Below are positions 26,989-36,682 of a DNA stretch of 64,000 nt, in pieces. The notes under the pieces were generated by a model. That model was not told the DNA's origin. It did not search any database and saw only the letters and a program-made list of their open reading frames with translations. Numbering within the stretch: the stretch's first letter is position 1; the number at the start of each line of letters is the position of its first letter. This stretch comes from Kordia sp. (GTDB taxonomy: Bacteria; Bacteroidota; Bacteroidia; Flavobacteriales; Flavobacteriaceae), in NCBI RefSeq assembly GCF_022447245.1, contig NZ_JAKVBC010000025.1, positions 1-64,000 of the forward strand, given 5' to 3'. A program made the position numbers and the translations under genes.

Positions 26989-28296
26989 ATGCTTATAGAT
27001 ATTACAAGTTCGCCCTTCAACGCTTCCGCAGATGGATCTCATGACGATACAAAGGCCTTAGAAGCAGCTTTTGCAGAGATTCAAAGAATAGGCGGAGGAA
27101 CTATTATATTCCCAGAAGATGCTTTTGTGTGTATTTCTAAATCTATTTCATTACCCAGTAACGTAAAAATTACTGCACATAGTGGTAAAGCTAGAATCAA
27201 ATATTACAATGCACAGAATACTGAAACCAAACATCTTTTTACAGGAAACAGTGTTGCTAATATAAATATTTCCAATATCGTGTTTGATACACGACACCAA
27301 AGTCCTTCTGTTGCGGCTATTTTGATTACGGGGTATAAAGAAAAAGCTATAGAGAATTCGAATATTACAATAGAAAATTGTGATTTTAAAGGTATTAATA
27401 CAAAAGGCGCTTGTGCAGTTCGAATTCAAAAAACTAACGGGTTAACTATAAAGAACTGTTGTTTTAAAGATAGTTGCATTGGAATAGGAATATGGAAACG
27501 AAACTCTGGGATATCCTTGTTAGACAATACTTTTTCAAACACAATTACCAATACTGCAATTCGAATTATAGGAAATACAGATACTTCAAAAGAAGAATAC
27601 AGCAGTGATGTTAGCATACAAAGAAATGTAGTAAAAGTACCAGCCAAAAAGTCTGTCATCGGAAAGGATGGAAAAGCAAAAGGAAGACCTGATAGTTCTA
27701 GTGCAATCTATTTGACCTGTGGAGATAAAGATTATACCGGAAATTCAAATTTTCATCTCAATGTAAATATTTCTCACAACCATGTTGAAGGGCCAAGATT
27801 GGGGTTTTTTAATGGAGGTTCAGCAGATTTGATTTCGGTAAAAGATGTAAAACACTTTCAATGTAGACATAATGTATCCTGTGGTTCTGGTGATTTAGGT
27901 TTTGCTTTTGAACGTTGTCATGAAGGTGAGATAAGTCATAATAGAGCAGAAGAAAACAATTCATGTGGAATTGCCGTTTGGGGATCTTCCTATCTGACAT
28001 TAGTACACAACAAATGCGGAAGTAATGAGCAAACTAGAGATGGTATCTACAGAAATCATCCGTATGGAGGCATCAGAATAGAGTATGCAAGTCACAATAT
28101 TACTTTGGAAAATAATGAATTTTATCATTTAGCATCAGAAGCAAAATTGACTCAACAATATGGAATTGTTATTAAACACACGAATATAAAAGGTGTAAAA
28201 CTATATCCGAGTGCTGTAAAAGTTGCTAATAATATGAGCTCGGATCAGATACATGGAGCCATTTTTAACGAAGTTGATGATACTGAGATTTTATAA
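26989..28296 (+). CDS. right-handed parallel beta-helix repeat protein
   Basis: 435 aa. It starts with a pectate-lyase-3-type segment, ITSSPFNASADGSHDDTKAL then GGGTIIFPEDA, followed by many short Asn/Ile-rich coils such as NITIENCDFKGI, GLTIKNCCFKDS, ISLLDNTFSN and ITLENNEFYH. No signal peptide is visible. Such folds bind or cleave polysaccharides; catalytic residues cannot be assigned. It probably shares a transcript with pssA (4-nt gap), which is odd for a carbohydrate-acting protein. Confidence 0.8.
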   Translation: MLIDITSSPFNASADGSHDDTKALEAAFAEIQRIGGGTIIFPEDAFVCISKSISLPSNVKITAHSGKARIKYYNAQNTETKHLFTGNSVANINISNIVFDTRHQSPSVAAILITGYKEKAIENSNITIENCDFKGINTKGACAVRIQKTNGLTIKNCCFKDSCIGIGIWKRNSGISLLDNTFSNTITNTAIRIIGNTDTSKEEYSSDVSIQRNVVKVPAKKSVIGKDGKAKGRPDSSSAIYLTCGDKDYTGNSNFHLNVNISHNHVEGPRLGFFNGGSADLISVKDVKHFQCRHNVSCGSGDLGFAFERCHEGEISHNRAEENNSCGIAVWGSSYLTLVHNKCGSNEQTRDGIYRNHPYGGIRIEYASHNITLENNEFYHLASEAKLTQQYGIVIKHTNIKGVKLYPSAVKVANNMSSDQIHGAIFNEVDDTEIL

Positions 28297-28333
28297 AAAA
28301 TACATGGTATAAACACTAATTTGTAAAAACAAA

Positions 28334-28358
28334 AAAGAGGCGAAAAGTTCGCCTCTTT
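28334..28358. terminator. bidirectional intrinsic terminator
   Basis: An 11-bp perfect stem (AAAGAGGCGAA at 28334-28344 with 28348-28358) with a 3-nt loop and A/T tracts on both sides, between two convergent genes. Confidence 0.85.
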
Positions 28359-28360
28359 CA

Positions 28361-29116
28361 TTATTCTTTTGCATTTTCGAAATCGAGTTTCTTTTCTCGT
28401 AGTTCGAAATTTTGTCCCAAGTATACTTTTCGAACCATTTCATCTTCTGCGAGTTCTCTTGGCTTTCCAGCTTTCAGAATGTTGCCTTCAAACATTAAGT
28501 AGGTTCTATCGGTAATTGCAAGTGTTTCTTGTACGTTGTGATCTGTGATCAGGATTCCAATGTTTTTATTTTTTAAATGTGCTATGATGCGCTGAATATC
28601 TTCTACGGCAACTGGATCGACACCTGCAAAAGGTTCATCTAGCAATACAAACTTTGGATCTGTAGCTAAGGCTCGTGCAATTTCAGTTCGTCTTCGTTCC
28701 CCACCAGACAATAAATCTCCACGATTTTTACGAATATGTCCTAAACCAAACTCTTCAATCAACGATTCCATTCTATGATGTTGTTCTTTCTTTGAAAGCT
28801 TCGTTAATTGTAACACGCTTAAAATGTTTTCTTCAATGCTTAATTTACGGAAAACAGAAGCTTCTTGTGCCAAATATCCAATACCATTTTGTGCACGTTT
28901 GTACATGGGAAACTTGGTAATTTCCATGTTGTCCAAATAGATTTTTCCGCCATTAGGTTTTATCAATCCTACGATCATGTAGAAAGAAGTTGTTTTTCCA
29001 GCTCCATTAGGACCTAACAATCCTACAATCTCTCCTTGATTTACTTCTAAGGAAATTCCTTTTACAACTTTTCGTCCTTTGTAGGACTTCATGATACTAT
29101 CAGCTCTTAAAATCAT
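28361..29116 (-). CDS. lptB: LPS export ABC transporter ATP-binding protein LptB
   Basis: 251 aa ATPase that powers lipopolysaccharide extraction with LptFG. Walker A is [19 protein letters not shown], signature [18 protein letters not shown], Walker [15 protein letters not shown], and the switch His is in [10 protein letters not shown]-loop [13 protein letters not shown] is as in LptB. Full length. It lies apart from lptFGA/C here but near kdsD, another LPS gene, on the same strand. Confidence 0.94.
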   Translation of the reverse strand: MILRADSIMKSYKGRKVVKGISLEVNQGEIVGLLGPNGAGKTTSFYMIVGLIKPNGGKIYLDNMEITKFPMYKRAQNGIGYLAQEASVFRKLSIEENILSVLQLTKLSKKEQHHRMESLIEEFGLGHIRKNRGDLLSGGERRRTEIARALATDPKFVLLDEPFAGVDPVAVEDIQRIIAHLKNKNIGILITDHNVQETLAITDRTYLMFEGNILKAGKPRELAEDEMVRKVYLGQNFELREKKLDFENAKE

Positions 29117-29254
29117 ATAATTTGGTCATTATAAAGGGTAAAAATAACAATTTCGCTACAACGCTAATACTTTTTTAATACGAAATTAACTTCGAGTATT
29201 ATTTTAGATTCAATTAGACTTCATATAATAAGTCTAAAAAGCGAAGCTCTCTAA

Positions 29255-29602
29255 CTAATTTTGTGCTTCCAAAGCTTCCCAATATTCATAAGCTCTACGT
29301 AAATGAGGAATCACAATAGTTCCACCGATTAACGTAGCAATACTCAAAGTTTCTACCACTTTTTCTTTACTCAAACCTTCTTTGTAGCAGGATTCTAAAT
29401 GGTACTTTATACAATCGTCACAACGCAACACTGTTGATGCTACTAAACCTAGTAATTCCTTTGTTTGTACATCTAAAGCTCCAGCAGTAAATGCATTGGT
29501 ATCTAGATTAAAAATACGTTTGATTATTTTATTGTTGTCAGCTAAAATTTTATCATTCATTTTAGCTCTGTATTCATTAAATTCTTCTACGGGATTAGCC
29601 AT
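29255..29602 (-). CDS. carboxymuconolactone decarboxylase-family (AhpD-like) protein
   Basis: 115 aa, all alpha. The redox-type CxxC is in LRCDDCIKYHLESCYKEG with the trailing His, as in AhpD-like disulfide reductases; family members often act in peroxide defence or carry unknown roles. Its start overlaps the end of tatC by 8 nt, indicating coupled translation. An 8-bp hairpin (TTAGACTT, 29214-29237) downstream lacks a T-run and is only a weak terminator candidate. Confidence 0.85.
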   Translation of the reverse strand: MANPVEEFNEYRAKMNDKILADNNKIIKRIFNLDTNAFTAGALDVQTKELLGLVASTVLRCDDCIKYHLESCYKEGLSKEKVVETLSIATLIGGTIVIPHLRRAYEYWEALEAQN

Positions 29603-30413
29603 GTTTAAATTTCTTTTTATAATTTTTTTCGACTCTTTTTGAGATTATAATACCAACTTCATATAAGATCAAAATAGGAATTGCCACTACAATTTGACTG
29701 GCAACATCTGGCGGTGTAATAATAGCAGCTAGAATTAGTACAACTACTAGCGCGTGTTTTCTATACTTACGTAAGAATGCAGGAGTAATTAATCCTAATT
29801 TTGATAAGAAATATATAATTAAAGGTAATTCAAAAACTAGAGAAACTCCTAGTAATGTGTTTGTTAGTAAGCTAATGTGCGATTGTACAGTAATTGTGTT
29901 TTCAATAGAATCTGTCACAGAAAAGTTATAGAAAAAATACGATGACATTGGCATAATTACATAATAACTAAATGCCAAACCAACTAAAAATAATAGCGAA
30001 GCTAAAAAGATAAACCATCTCGATTTTCTACGTTCTTTTGGGTTTAATCCTGGAGCAATAAACTTCCATGCTTCATACAAAACATAAGGAAATGCTAAAA
30101 TAAGTCCTAAGATTAAAGAGGTCCAAATTGCCATGGTAAATTGCCCAGTAACGTTCAAATTAACCAATTTATCATCAAAAGTTAATGAACAAAAATCACT
30201 ATCAATACTGAACAATTGAAAGGCTTCACAGAAGAATTTGTACGTAATAAATTCACCATCCAAATGTACAATCAAAAAGTGATTATAAATTGGTGTAATA
30301 AATACGAAAATGACACAGGCAATGATAAATATTGCAGCAAAGCTTCGAATCAAATGCCATCTTAGTTCTTCTAAGTGAGCTAAAAATGACATTTCGTTTT
30401 TATTTTTCCCCAT
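29595..30413 (-). CDS. tatC: twin-arginine translocase subunit TatC
   Basis: 272 aa inner-membrane protein with six predicted helices that recognises twin-arginine signal peptides of folded proteins. The N terminus MSFLAHLEELRWHLIRS and the cytoplasmic loop APGLNPKERR match the family. A longer-than-usual periplasmic loop 1 (about 40-85) is typical of Bacteroidota TatC. It overlaps kdsD by 1 nt upstream and the AhpD-like gene by 8 nt. No tatA/B gene is adjacent. Confidence 0.92.
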   Translation of the reverse strand: MGKNKNEMSFLAHLEELRWHLIRSFAAIFIIACVIFVFITPIYNHFLIVHLDGEFITYKFFCEAFQLFSIDSDFCSLTFDDKLVNLNVTGQFTMAIWTSLILGLILAFPYVLYEAWKFIAPGLNPKERRKSRWFIFLASLLFLVGLAFSYYVIMPMSSYFFYNFSVTDSIENTITVQSHISLLTNTLLGVSLVFELPLIIYFLSKLGLITPAFLRKYRKHALVVVLILAAIITPPDVASQIVVAIPILILYEVGIIISKRVEKNYKKKFKHG

Positions 30414-31381
30414 TATAGTATTCCTTCTTTTACTAAATCATGCAAATGTACGATTCCTGCGTATTTTCCTTGCGATTCTACAAGTATTTGTGAAATTCCG
30501 TTGTCCTCCATGACTTCCAAAGCTTCTACTGCCATGGCTTCGTTTTCAATTCGTTTTGGATTGGACGACATGATATTTTCTGCGGTTAAATTACCAATAA
30601 AATCATTATCAGATAACATACGTCGAATATCTCCATCGGTAATTACACCCAAAATTTCATCAGCATCATTTACAACTGCTGTAGCGCCTAACATTCCTTT
30701 AGAAATTTCTACAATGACATCTTTTACCGAACTCTTAGCAAATACTTTAGGTTTTTGATTTACGGAAGACAAATCATTTACACGTAAGTATAATTTTTTA
30801 CCTAAAGCGCCACCAGGATGATATTTAGCAAAATCTTTACTTGAAAATCCTCGTAATTCTAACAAACAAACAGCTAAAGCGTCACCCAATACTAATTGAG
30901 CAGTTGTGCTTGTTGTTGGCGCCAAACCATTTGGACAAGCTTCTTTTTCAACATATGCATGCAATACATAATCAGCTTGCGTTCCCAAAAACGATTCTCT
31001 ATTGGAGGTAATAGCAATCAATTTATTTTTACTATTCTTAATTAGTGGAACTAAAACCTTGATTTCAGGAGTATTACCGCTTTTGGAAATGCAAATTACG
31101 GTATCGTGTTCTTGAATAATACCTAAATCACCGTGAATAGCATCTGCAGCATGCATAAAAATTGCAGGAGTTCCTGTAGAATTCAGTGTGGCTACAATTT
31201 TGGTAGCAATATTGGCGCTTTTTCCAATTCCAGTAACCACAACTCTACCGTTGGAGTTGTAGATACACGAGACAGCCTCGGCAAACTCATCATCGATTAA
31301 TGGGATTAAATTTTTTATTGCATTATATTCTGTTTCAATGGTTTGCTTAGCAACACTAATAATACTATCTTTATATTTCAA
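30413..31381 (-). CDS. kdsD: D-arabinose-5-phosphate isomerase (KdsD/KpsF)
   Basis: 322 aa. The SIS domain (about 35-175) shows VVVTGIGKSANIATKIVATL, HAADAIHGDLG, SKSGNTPEIKVLVP and the conserved TTSTTAQLVLGDALAVCLLE; a CBS pair fills 205-322. The enzyme isomerises ribulose-5-phosphate to arabinose-5-phosphate for Kdo synthesis, consistent with lptB nearby. It is first in the minus-strand operon kdsD-tatC-AhpD-like and divergent from recQ, with an 85-nt promoter region in between. Confidence 0.93.
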   Translation of the reverse strand: MKYKDSIISVAKQTIETEYNAIKNLIPLIDDEFAEAVSCIYNSNGRVVVTGIGKSANIATKIVATLNSTGTPAIFMHAADAIHGDLGIIQEHDTVICISKSGNTPEIKVLVPLIKNSKNKLIAITSNRESFLGTQADYVLHAYVEKEACPNGLAPTTSTTAQLVLGDALAVCLLELRGFSSKDFAKYHPGGALGKKLYLRVNDLSSVNQKPKVFAKSSVKDVIVEISKGMLGATAVVNDADEILGVITDGDIRRMLSDNDFIGNLTAENIMSSNPKRIENEAMAVEALEVMEDNGISQILVESQGKYAGIVHLHDLVKEGIL

Positions 31382-31399
31382 AATGTTTAATTTTAATAA

Positions 31400-31429
31400 T
31401 TGTCATTACTAAAGAAAATAGTATCTTTA
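31400..31429 (+). promoter_or_regulatory. Bacteroidota-type promoter for recQ
   Basis: TTG at 31400-31402, exactly 19 nt, then TATCTTTA at 31422-31429 (one mismatch from TAnnTTTG). A 7-bp inverted repeat ACTAAAG/CTTTAGT (31408-31414, 31425-31431) overlaps the -7 box and could be an operator. Confidence 0.55.
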
Positions 31430-31466
31430 GTGTATGCAAATGTATGTAAAATAGTAAAAAGATAGA

Positions 31467-33665
31467 ATGAGTTTAGTAGAAATTGACTTATACAAGGAAC
31501 TAAAGAAGCACTTCGGGTTCGGTCAATTCAAAGGACTACAGGAAGAAGTTATTAAAAGCATTATCAGTGATCATAATACCTTTGTTATCATGCCAACTGG
31601 AGGTGGTAAATCTTTATGTTACCAATTGCCAGCGTTAATGAAAGATGGTACAGCGATTGTTGTTTCTCCCCTAATTGCCTTAATGAAGAACCAAGTAGAT
31701 GCCTTACGCGGAATATCTTCCCAAGATGGTATTGCACATGTGTTGAACTCCTCACTTACGAAAGCGGAGACAAGACAAGTTAAAGAAGACATTACAAATG
31801 GAATTACAAAATTATTGTATGTAGCTCCAGAATCATTAACCAAAGAAGAGAACGTTGAGTTTTTGCGTACTGTTCAAATTTCTTTTATGGCGGTTGATGA
31901 AGCCCATTGTATTTCAGAATGGGGACATGATTTTCGTCCCGAATACAGAAATTTAAGAAACATTATTAAAAAGATAGGAGATAATATACCTATTATTGGT
32001 TTGACAGCGACTGCTACTCCAAAAGTTCAAGAAGATATCTTGAAAAACTTAGGAATGTCGGATGCTAATACCTTTAAAGCGTCTTTTAATAGACCTAATT
32101 TATTCTACGAAGTACGACCAAAAACGAAAAATGTTGATGCAGATATTATTCGTTTTGTTAAGCAAAATCAAGGAAAAAGTGGAATTGTATATTGCTTGAG
32201 TCGTAAACGTGTAGAAGAGTTGGCACAAGTACTTCAGGTCAACGGAATTAATGCAGTTCCATATCACGCAGGTTTAGATCCTAAAAAGAGAGCCAAGCAT
32301 CAAGATATGTTTTTGATGGAAGATTGCGACGTAGTTGTGGCAACAATTGCTTTTGGTATGGGAATCGATAAACCAGATGTTCGCTTTGTAATTCATCATG
32401 ACATACCAAAAAGTATTGAAAGTTATTACCAAGAAACAGGTAGAGCAGGACGTGATGGTGGAGAAGGACATTGCTTGGCATTTTATGCTTATAAAGATAT
32501 TGAGAAGCTAGAAAAATTTATGGCTGGAAAACCAGTGGCAGAACAAGAAATTGGTCATGCCTTACTGCAAGAAGTAGTCGCCTATGCAGAAACTTCTATT
32601 TCTAGACGAAAATTTATATTGCATTACTTCGGAGAAGAATTCCCAGATGATGGAGAAGGAGCTGATATGGATGATAATGTTCGTAATCCAAAAAGTAAAG
32701 TTGAAGCAAAAGACCAAGTTGTAGAACTTTTAAAAACGATACAACTTACAAAACAAACATATAAATCGCGCAACGTGGTAAATGTTTTAATCGGGAATGA
32801 AAATGCTCTGATTAAATCGCATAAAACACATTTACAACCTTTCTTTGGTACTGGAAAATCTCATGATGACAAGTATTGGATGGCATTAATACGTCAAGTA
32901 TTGGTTGCGGGATTGTTGCGAAAAGATATTGAATCGTATGGTGTTATTAAATTGACACCAGAAGGTTTGGCATATTTGGAAGCTCCTGATTCATTTATGA
33001 TGACAGAAGATCATAATTTTGATGAAGTAAATGATGCCAGTATTATAACAGCATCTAAAAGTGGTGGTGCTGTAGCCGATCAAAAATTGATGGGCATGCT
33101 GAAAGATTTACGAAAAAAAGTTTCTAAGCGTTTAGGTGTTCCGCCATTTGTGGTTTTTCAAGATCCTTCTTTAGAAGATATGGCGTTAAAATATCCAATA
33201 TCTATCGATGAAATGAAAAACATTCATGGAGTAGGTGATGGAAAAGCTAAAAAGTATGGTAAAGACTTTATCGAATTCATCAAAAAGTATGTAGATGAAA
33301 ATGATATCGTTCGCCCAGATGACTTAGTAGTGAAGAGTACAGGAATGAATTCTGGACTAAAACTATATATCATTCAAAGTGTTGATAGAAAACTTCCATT
33401 AGATGATATTGCAGCTGCTAAAGGGCTCGAAATGCATGATTTTATAAAGGAAATGGAGCAGATTGTATATAGTGGAACAAAGTTGAATATTACCTATTGG
33501 ATCGATGAAGTTTTAGATGAAGATCAACAAGAAGAAATTCATGAATACTTTTTAGAATCTGAAAGTGATAAAATTTCTGAAGCTATGGAAGAATTTGATG
33601 GTGATTATGACGATGAAGAATTGCGACTCTATCGTATCAAATTTATTAGTGATGTAGCAAATTAG
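31467..33665 (+). CDS. recQ: ATP-dependent DNA helicase RecQ
   Basis: 732 aa 3'-5' helicase for repair and recombination restart. Walker A is MPTGGGKSLCYQLPAL, the DEAH-type box is VDEAHCISEWGHDFRPEY, and motif VI is YYQETGRAGRDG. The zinc/winged-helix region lies at about 370-540 and an HRDC domain (RKKVSKRLGVPPFVVFQD) at 545-625. The C-terminal ~100 residues are an acidic tail typical of Bacteroidota RecQ. Its own promoter and a strong terminator make it monocistronic. The four-Cys zinc cluster of E. coli RecQ is not evident. Confidence 0.95.
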   Translation: MSLVEIDLYKELKKHFGFGQFKGLQEEVIKSIISDHNTFVIMPTGGGKSLCYQLPALMKDGTAIVVSPLIALMKNQVDALRGISSQDGIAHVLNSSLTKAETRQVKEDITNGITKLLYVAPESLTKEENVEFLRTVQISFMAVDEAHCISEWGHDFRPEYRNLRNIIKKIGDNIPIIGLTATATPKVQEDILKNLGMSDANTFKASFNRPNLFYEVRPKTKNVDADIIRFVKQNQGKSGIVYCLSRKRVEELAQVLQVNGINAVPYHAGLDPKKRAKHQDMFLMEDCDVVVATIAFGMGIDKPDVRFVIHHDIPKSIESYYQETGRAGRDGGEGHCLAFYAYKDIEKLEKFMAGKPVAEQEIGHALLQEVVAYAETSISRRKFILHYFGEEFPDDGEGADMDDNVRNPKSKVEAKDQVVELLKTIQLTKQTYKSRNVVNVLIGNENALIKSHKTHLQPFFGTGKSHDDKYWMALIRQVLVAGLLRKDIESYGVIKLTPEGLAYLEAPDSFMMTEDHNFDEVNDASIITASKSGGAVADQKLMGMLKDLRKKVSKRLGVPPFVVFQDPSLEDMALKYPISIDEMKNIHGVGDGKAKKYGKDFIEFIKKYVDENDIVRPDDLVVKSTGMNSGLKLYIIQSVDRKLPLDDIAAAKGLEMHDFIKEMEQIVYSGTKLNITYWIDEVLDEDQQEEIHEYFLESESDKISEAMEEFDGDYDDEELRLYRIKFISDVAN

Positions 33666-33683
33666 ATCAAAAATATACCCATA

Positions 33684-33720
33684 CAAAAAGCGGTTTGATA
33701 AATTATCAAACCGCTTTTTG
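33684..33720. terminator. strong bidirectional intrinsic terminator
   Basis: A 17-bp perfect stem (33684-33700 with 33704-33720; core AAAAAGCGGTTTGAT) and a 3-nt loop between convergent recQ and response-regulator genes. Confidence 0.92.
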
Positions 33721-33739
33721 CTTTTATGTAATTGGGCTT

Positions 33740-34411
33740 CTATAAGAAGCCTGTATTTCTTGCTTGTTCTAGTAGAGATTCGTCTCCTTTCTTTTCAACA
33801 TCAAATACTTCTTTCAAATGTCGTTTACGTTTTTCTATAGCTGCCAACGATAAAGGAATATGTTCCGTTAGATTTTTAGTTTTAATACCTTTTGATAGGT
33901 GAAAAAGAATATTTCTGTCAATATCATCCAATACTACTTCGTTGATAATTCGGGTTCGCAATAATTTTGTTACCGTATGGCTATAATACGGCGGATCGGT
34001 TAATACTACTTGGAAGGCACGCATCAATTCATCTGAAGTGACATCACTTTTTACTAAAAAACCATCAGGATTGATGTTTTTCAAGATGTTGTGAATTCTA
34101 AAGTTGTTATTGAACATGGTAAGGATTACAACTTTCGTATCGGGTAACAATTCTTTTACTTTGATTCCTAAGTCTTCTCCTGAAATAATTTTTCCATCTG
34201 CTGATGGAGGTAATTTAATATCTAAAAATACAACATCGTATGCAGTTCCAGTGGAAGCATTTTTAATTTTTGCATAAGCGCCATCGCAATTGTCAGAAGT
34301 ATCAATTCGCAAAGTCATTTCTTCAGAATTAATACCTAAAAGGGCATTTTTATAGCCTTCAATGATCATTGGATGATCATCTACTATCAGTACTTTTATA
34401 TCTTTATTCAT
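33740..34411 (-). CDS. NarL/FixJ-type response regulator
   Basis: 223 aa. The receiver domain has KVLIVDDHPMIIEGYKNAL, phospho-Asp in DVVFLDIKLPP, and LTMFNNN plus GFLVKS (Lys of the switch). The C-terminal LuxR-type helix-turn-helix is DDIDRNILFHLSKGIKTKNL then LSLAAIEKRKRHLKEVF. It is 15 nt downstream of the histidine kinase gene on the same strand, so the two form a two-component pair. Targets unknown. Confidence 0.93.
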   Translation of the reverse strand: MNKDIKVLIVDDHPMIIEGYKNALLGINSEEMTLRIDTSDNCDGAYAKIKNASTGTAYDVVFLDIKLPPSADGKIISGEDLGIKVKELLPDTKVVILTMFNNNFRIHNILKNINPDGFLVKSDVTSDELMRAFQVVLTDPPYYSHTVTKLLRTRIINEVVLDDIDRNILFHLSKGIKTKNLTEHIPLSLAAIEKRKRHLKEVFDVEKKGDESLLEQARNTGFL

Positions 34412-34426
34412 ATGGTAAGGTTAGTT

Positions 34427-36424
34427 CTATGTTAAAGGAACGTCAACACTGATAGAAGTACCTTTACCTGGAATGGAGTTAATGGTAAATTGTCCATGAA
34501 GTAAAGTGACTCTCGATTTCATATTCTTTAATCCAATACCGCTACTTCTTTTATCTTGGTCAAAACCGACGCCATCGTCTTTTATGGTAAGGATAATGCG
34601 ATCATCATTCTTCTTAAAATCTAGTATTGTGTTTTCTGCTTGCGCATATTTATTTATGTTTTGGATGGACTCCTGAATAATACGGTAAATATTAATTTTT
34701 ATATGCCCCGGAATGTCCGTCCAAACGATTCTATCATCTTCTTCAATTTGATATTTAAAGTTAGTTATTTTGGATTGTTCTTCCAAAAGATTTGTGATCA
34801 TTGTACTATAACTCGTTGTTTTATCAAAATTATCCAATCCGAGCTCATGGGATATGTTCCGAACTTCTTCTTCAATACTTTGAAGTTCATTGATATACTG
34901 CTCTCTTACCTTTTTAGAATTAACATCATCTTTTGCATTTAAACTTCCCAAACTAATACGAGTTCCAAACAATCTTCCCAAAATTCCATCATGTAACTCT
35001 AAAGAAATACGTTCTTTTTCACGTTTTCTACCTTCTTCGATCTTATCTTGTTGATCAATCATCAAGTTATAAATCTCTTCATTGGCACGTTGTTGCTGTT
35101 GTTCCATTTCTAACTCCTTGTTACGCGTGCGTTGTTGCGTAATCACGTAAATCAAAAATCCAAAAAAGATAATTGCGGTTGAGATTGCTACAATCCATGT
35201 ATTTTGGAGACTTAGTCTTTGGTTTTGGGTTATATATTGATCCGTTTCAAATTGGATTCTTGCAAACTTATTTAATTGTGTTCGTTCTTGCCTTAATAAA
35301 CTATCATCTAAATGGATATAAGTTTCTAAATAAGCAGTACCATTGTCGCTGTCAATTTTTGAAGATGCCAATAAAGAAAGTAATAATTGTTTCATATTGC
35401 TAGACTCTATAGCGGCTGTCCTAGCTTGTGAGATATATTTTTGACTTAAAACGGTATCTCTCTTTTTATGGTAATATTCTGCAAGGTGTAGTTTACTGAT
35501 AGCAATACCAGACTTATAGTTTAAACTTTCCCTTATTTTTAATGATTTATAAAATAAATTGGGTAGTTTTAAAGTATCATTTGACAAAAATTTTGAATAG
35601 GCTAAATTATCTAACAGAGTAGCATAATGCTTAGGATTTTTTATATGTAAACTATCAAAACTCAGTGCCTGTTCAAAATTATCTATTGCGTCTTTATATT
35701 TACCTTGATCTCTATAAACAAGTCCTATGTTATTCAGTGTGTATGTCTTCAATCTATCATTTTCTTTTATCTTTTGAAGATATTCTAATGCTTTATTATG
35801 ATATTCTAGAGATTTTTCATAATCTTCGAGATTCATAGAAATAATACCTAAATTATTATAGCAACTATATAATCTTTTACTATCGTTATGTAACTCAAAT
35901 AATTTTATGGCATTGGTGAGCATAAATTGACTTCCAGAGTAGTCTTTTAATTCTTTTTGAATCCTAGCCATATTGAGAAGTAATTTTCCTATGTCTTGAT
36001 GTTCAGGATCTATATGTTGAAATATATTTTTTGCTCTATCATAAAAATAGAAGGCACTATCTTTAATATCATTCCGTCTGTAATAAAATGCAATATTCCA
36101 ATAATGGTTAGCTGCAGACATTGAATCTTTTACTTTGAATGCAAAATCTAATCCCTCTCTATAAGTTTTTTTGAAGTTAATAGTATCATTTAAATTGAAA
36201 TAAGATTTTGAAATACTTTGTAATTGCTTACTTCTTATAGAATCTTGATATTTACTTTTTGAAAGTAATATATAGGCTTTGTTAATAGCTGCTATTCTTT
36301 CTGCTATGCTAATTTTTTGATTTCTAGAATTATCAATAAGTATTTGCACTTCATTTTTTTCTTTATTTTGAGCTGTGCATAATAAAGAAAAAAAGAATAT
36401 TATTAAAATGAAATGCTTGTCCAT
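34427..36424 (-). CDS. TPR-containing sensor histidine kinase (HisKA_3 type)
   Basis: 665 aa. A signal sequence (KHFILIIFFFSLLCTAQ) is followed by a periplasmic TPR array at about 90-330 (e.g. YSCYNNLGIISMNLEDYEKS, LKTYTLNNIGLVYRDQGKY). One membrane helix WIVAISTAIIFFGFLIYVI and a coiled coil precede the dimerisation motif ERISLELHDGILGRLFGTR with phospho-acceptor His near 478. The ATPase domain shows IYRIIQESIQNINKYA, DDGVGFD and SGIGLKNMKSRV. Signal likely comes through TPR contacts with envelope partners; ligand unknown. Operon with the response regulator. Confidence 0.92.
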   Translation of the reverse strand: MDKHFILIIFFFSLLCTAQNKEKNEVQILIDNSRNQKISIAERIAAINKAYILLSKSKYQDSIRSKQLQSISKSYFNLNDTINFKKTYREGLDFAFKVKDSMSAANHYWNIAFYYRRNDIKDSAFYFYDRAKNIFQHIDPEHQDIGKLLLNMARIQKELKDYSGSQFMLTNAIKLFELHNDSKRLYSCYNNLGIISMNLEDYEKSLEYHNKALEYLQKIKENDRLKTYTLNNIGLVYRDQGKYKDAIDNFEQALSFDSLHIKNPKHYATLLDNLAYSKFLSNDTLKLPNLFYKSLKIRESLNYKSGIAISKLHLAEYYHKKRDTVLSQKYISQARTAAIESSNMKQLLLSLLASSKIDSDNGTAYLETYIHLDDSLLRQERTQLNKFARIQFETDQYITQNQRLSLQNTWIVAISTAIIFFGFLIYVITQQRTRNKELEMEQQQQRANEEIYNLMIDQQDKIEEGRKREKERISLELHDGILGRLFGTRISLGSLNAKDDVNSKKVREQYINELQSIEEEVRNISHELGLDNFDKTTSYSTMITNLLEEQSKITNFKYQIEEDDRIVWTDIPGHIKINIYRIIQESIQNINKYAQAENTILDFKKNDDRIILTIKDDGVGFDQDKRSSGIGLKNMKSRVTLLHGQFTINSIPGKGTSISVDVPLT

Positions 36425-36468
36425 AAAAAATAGGTTTCTAACAAAGTTATTTTTATTTTTTACAAAAA

Positions 36469-36498
36469 AAAAGTCTTAAACAATTGTTTAAGACTTTT
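36469..36498 (-). terminator. intrinsic terminator after small lipoprotein gene
   Basis: Perfect 15-bp palindromic hairpin (36469-36483 with 36484-36498; AAAAGTCTTAAACAA). On the minus strand it is followed by a T-run. It separates the small lipoprotein gene from the kinase gene. Confidence 0.8.
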
Positions 36499-36517
36499 CT
36501 TATCCTAAAGTGATATT

Positions 36518-36682
36518 TTATCCATTTGGGTTTTGGTCATCTTCAATGTCACCATCTTCTGTTCCTGTTACATTTTCAAAAACATTATCATCACCTGCGT
36601 CTGATGTGCTGTTTGGCTCACAAGCTATAAATCCTAAGTTTACTACTAATAATAATGCGAATAATCCGAATACTTTTCTCAT
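36518..36682 (-). CDS. small acidic lipoprotein (54 aa)
   Basis: Too short for most ORF cut-offs. It encodes RKVFGLFALLLVVNLGFIAC as signal peptide with Cys21 at a lipobox (FIAC), then a 33-residue acidic tail rich in Asp/Glu/Asn (e.g. DAGDDNVFENVTG). Its own terminator follows immediately, so it is a real transcription unit. Small secreted lipoproteins of this type are common in flavobacteria and lack a known function. Confidence 0.8.
   Translation of the reverse strand: MRKVFGLFALLLVVNLGFIACEPNSTSDAGDDNVFENVTGTEDGDIEDDQNPNG

Noticed and set aside
26989-28296. Phage tailspike reading of the beta-helix gene
   Set aside because: No other phage gene is nearby and it is coupled to pssA.
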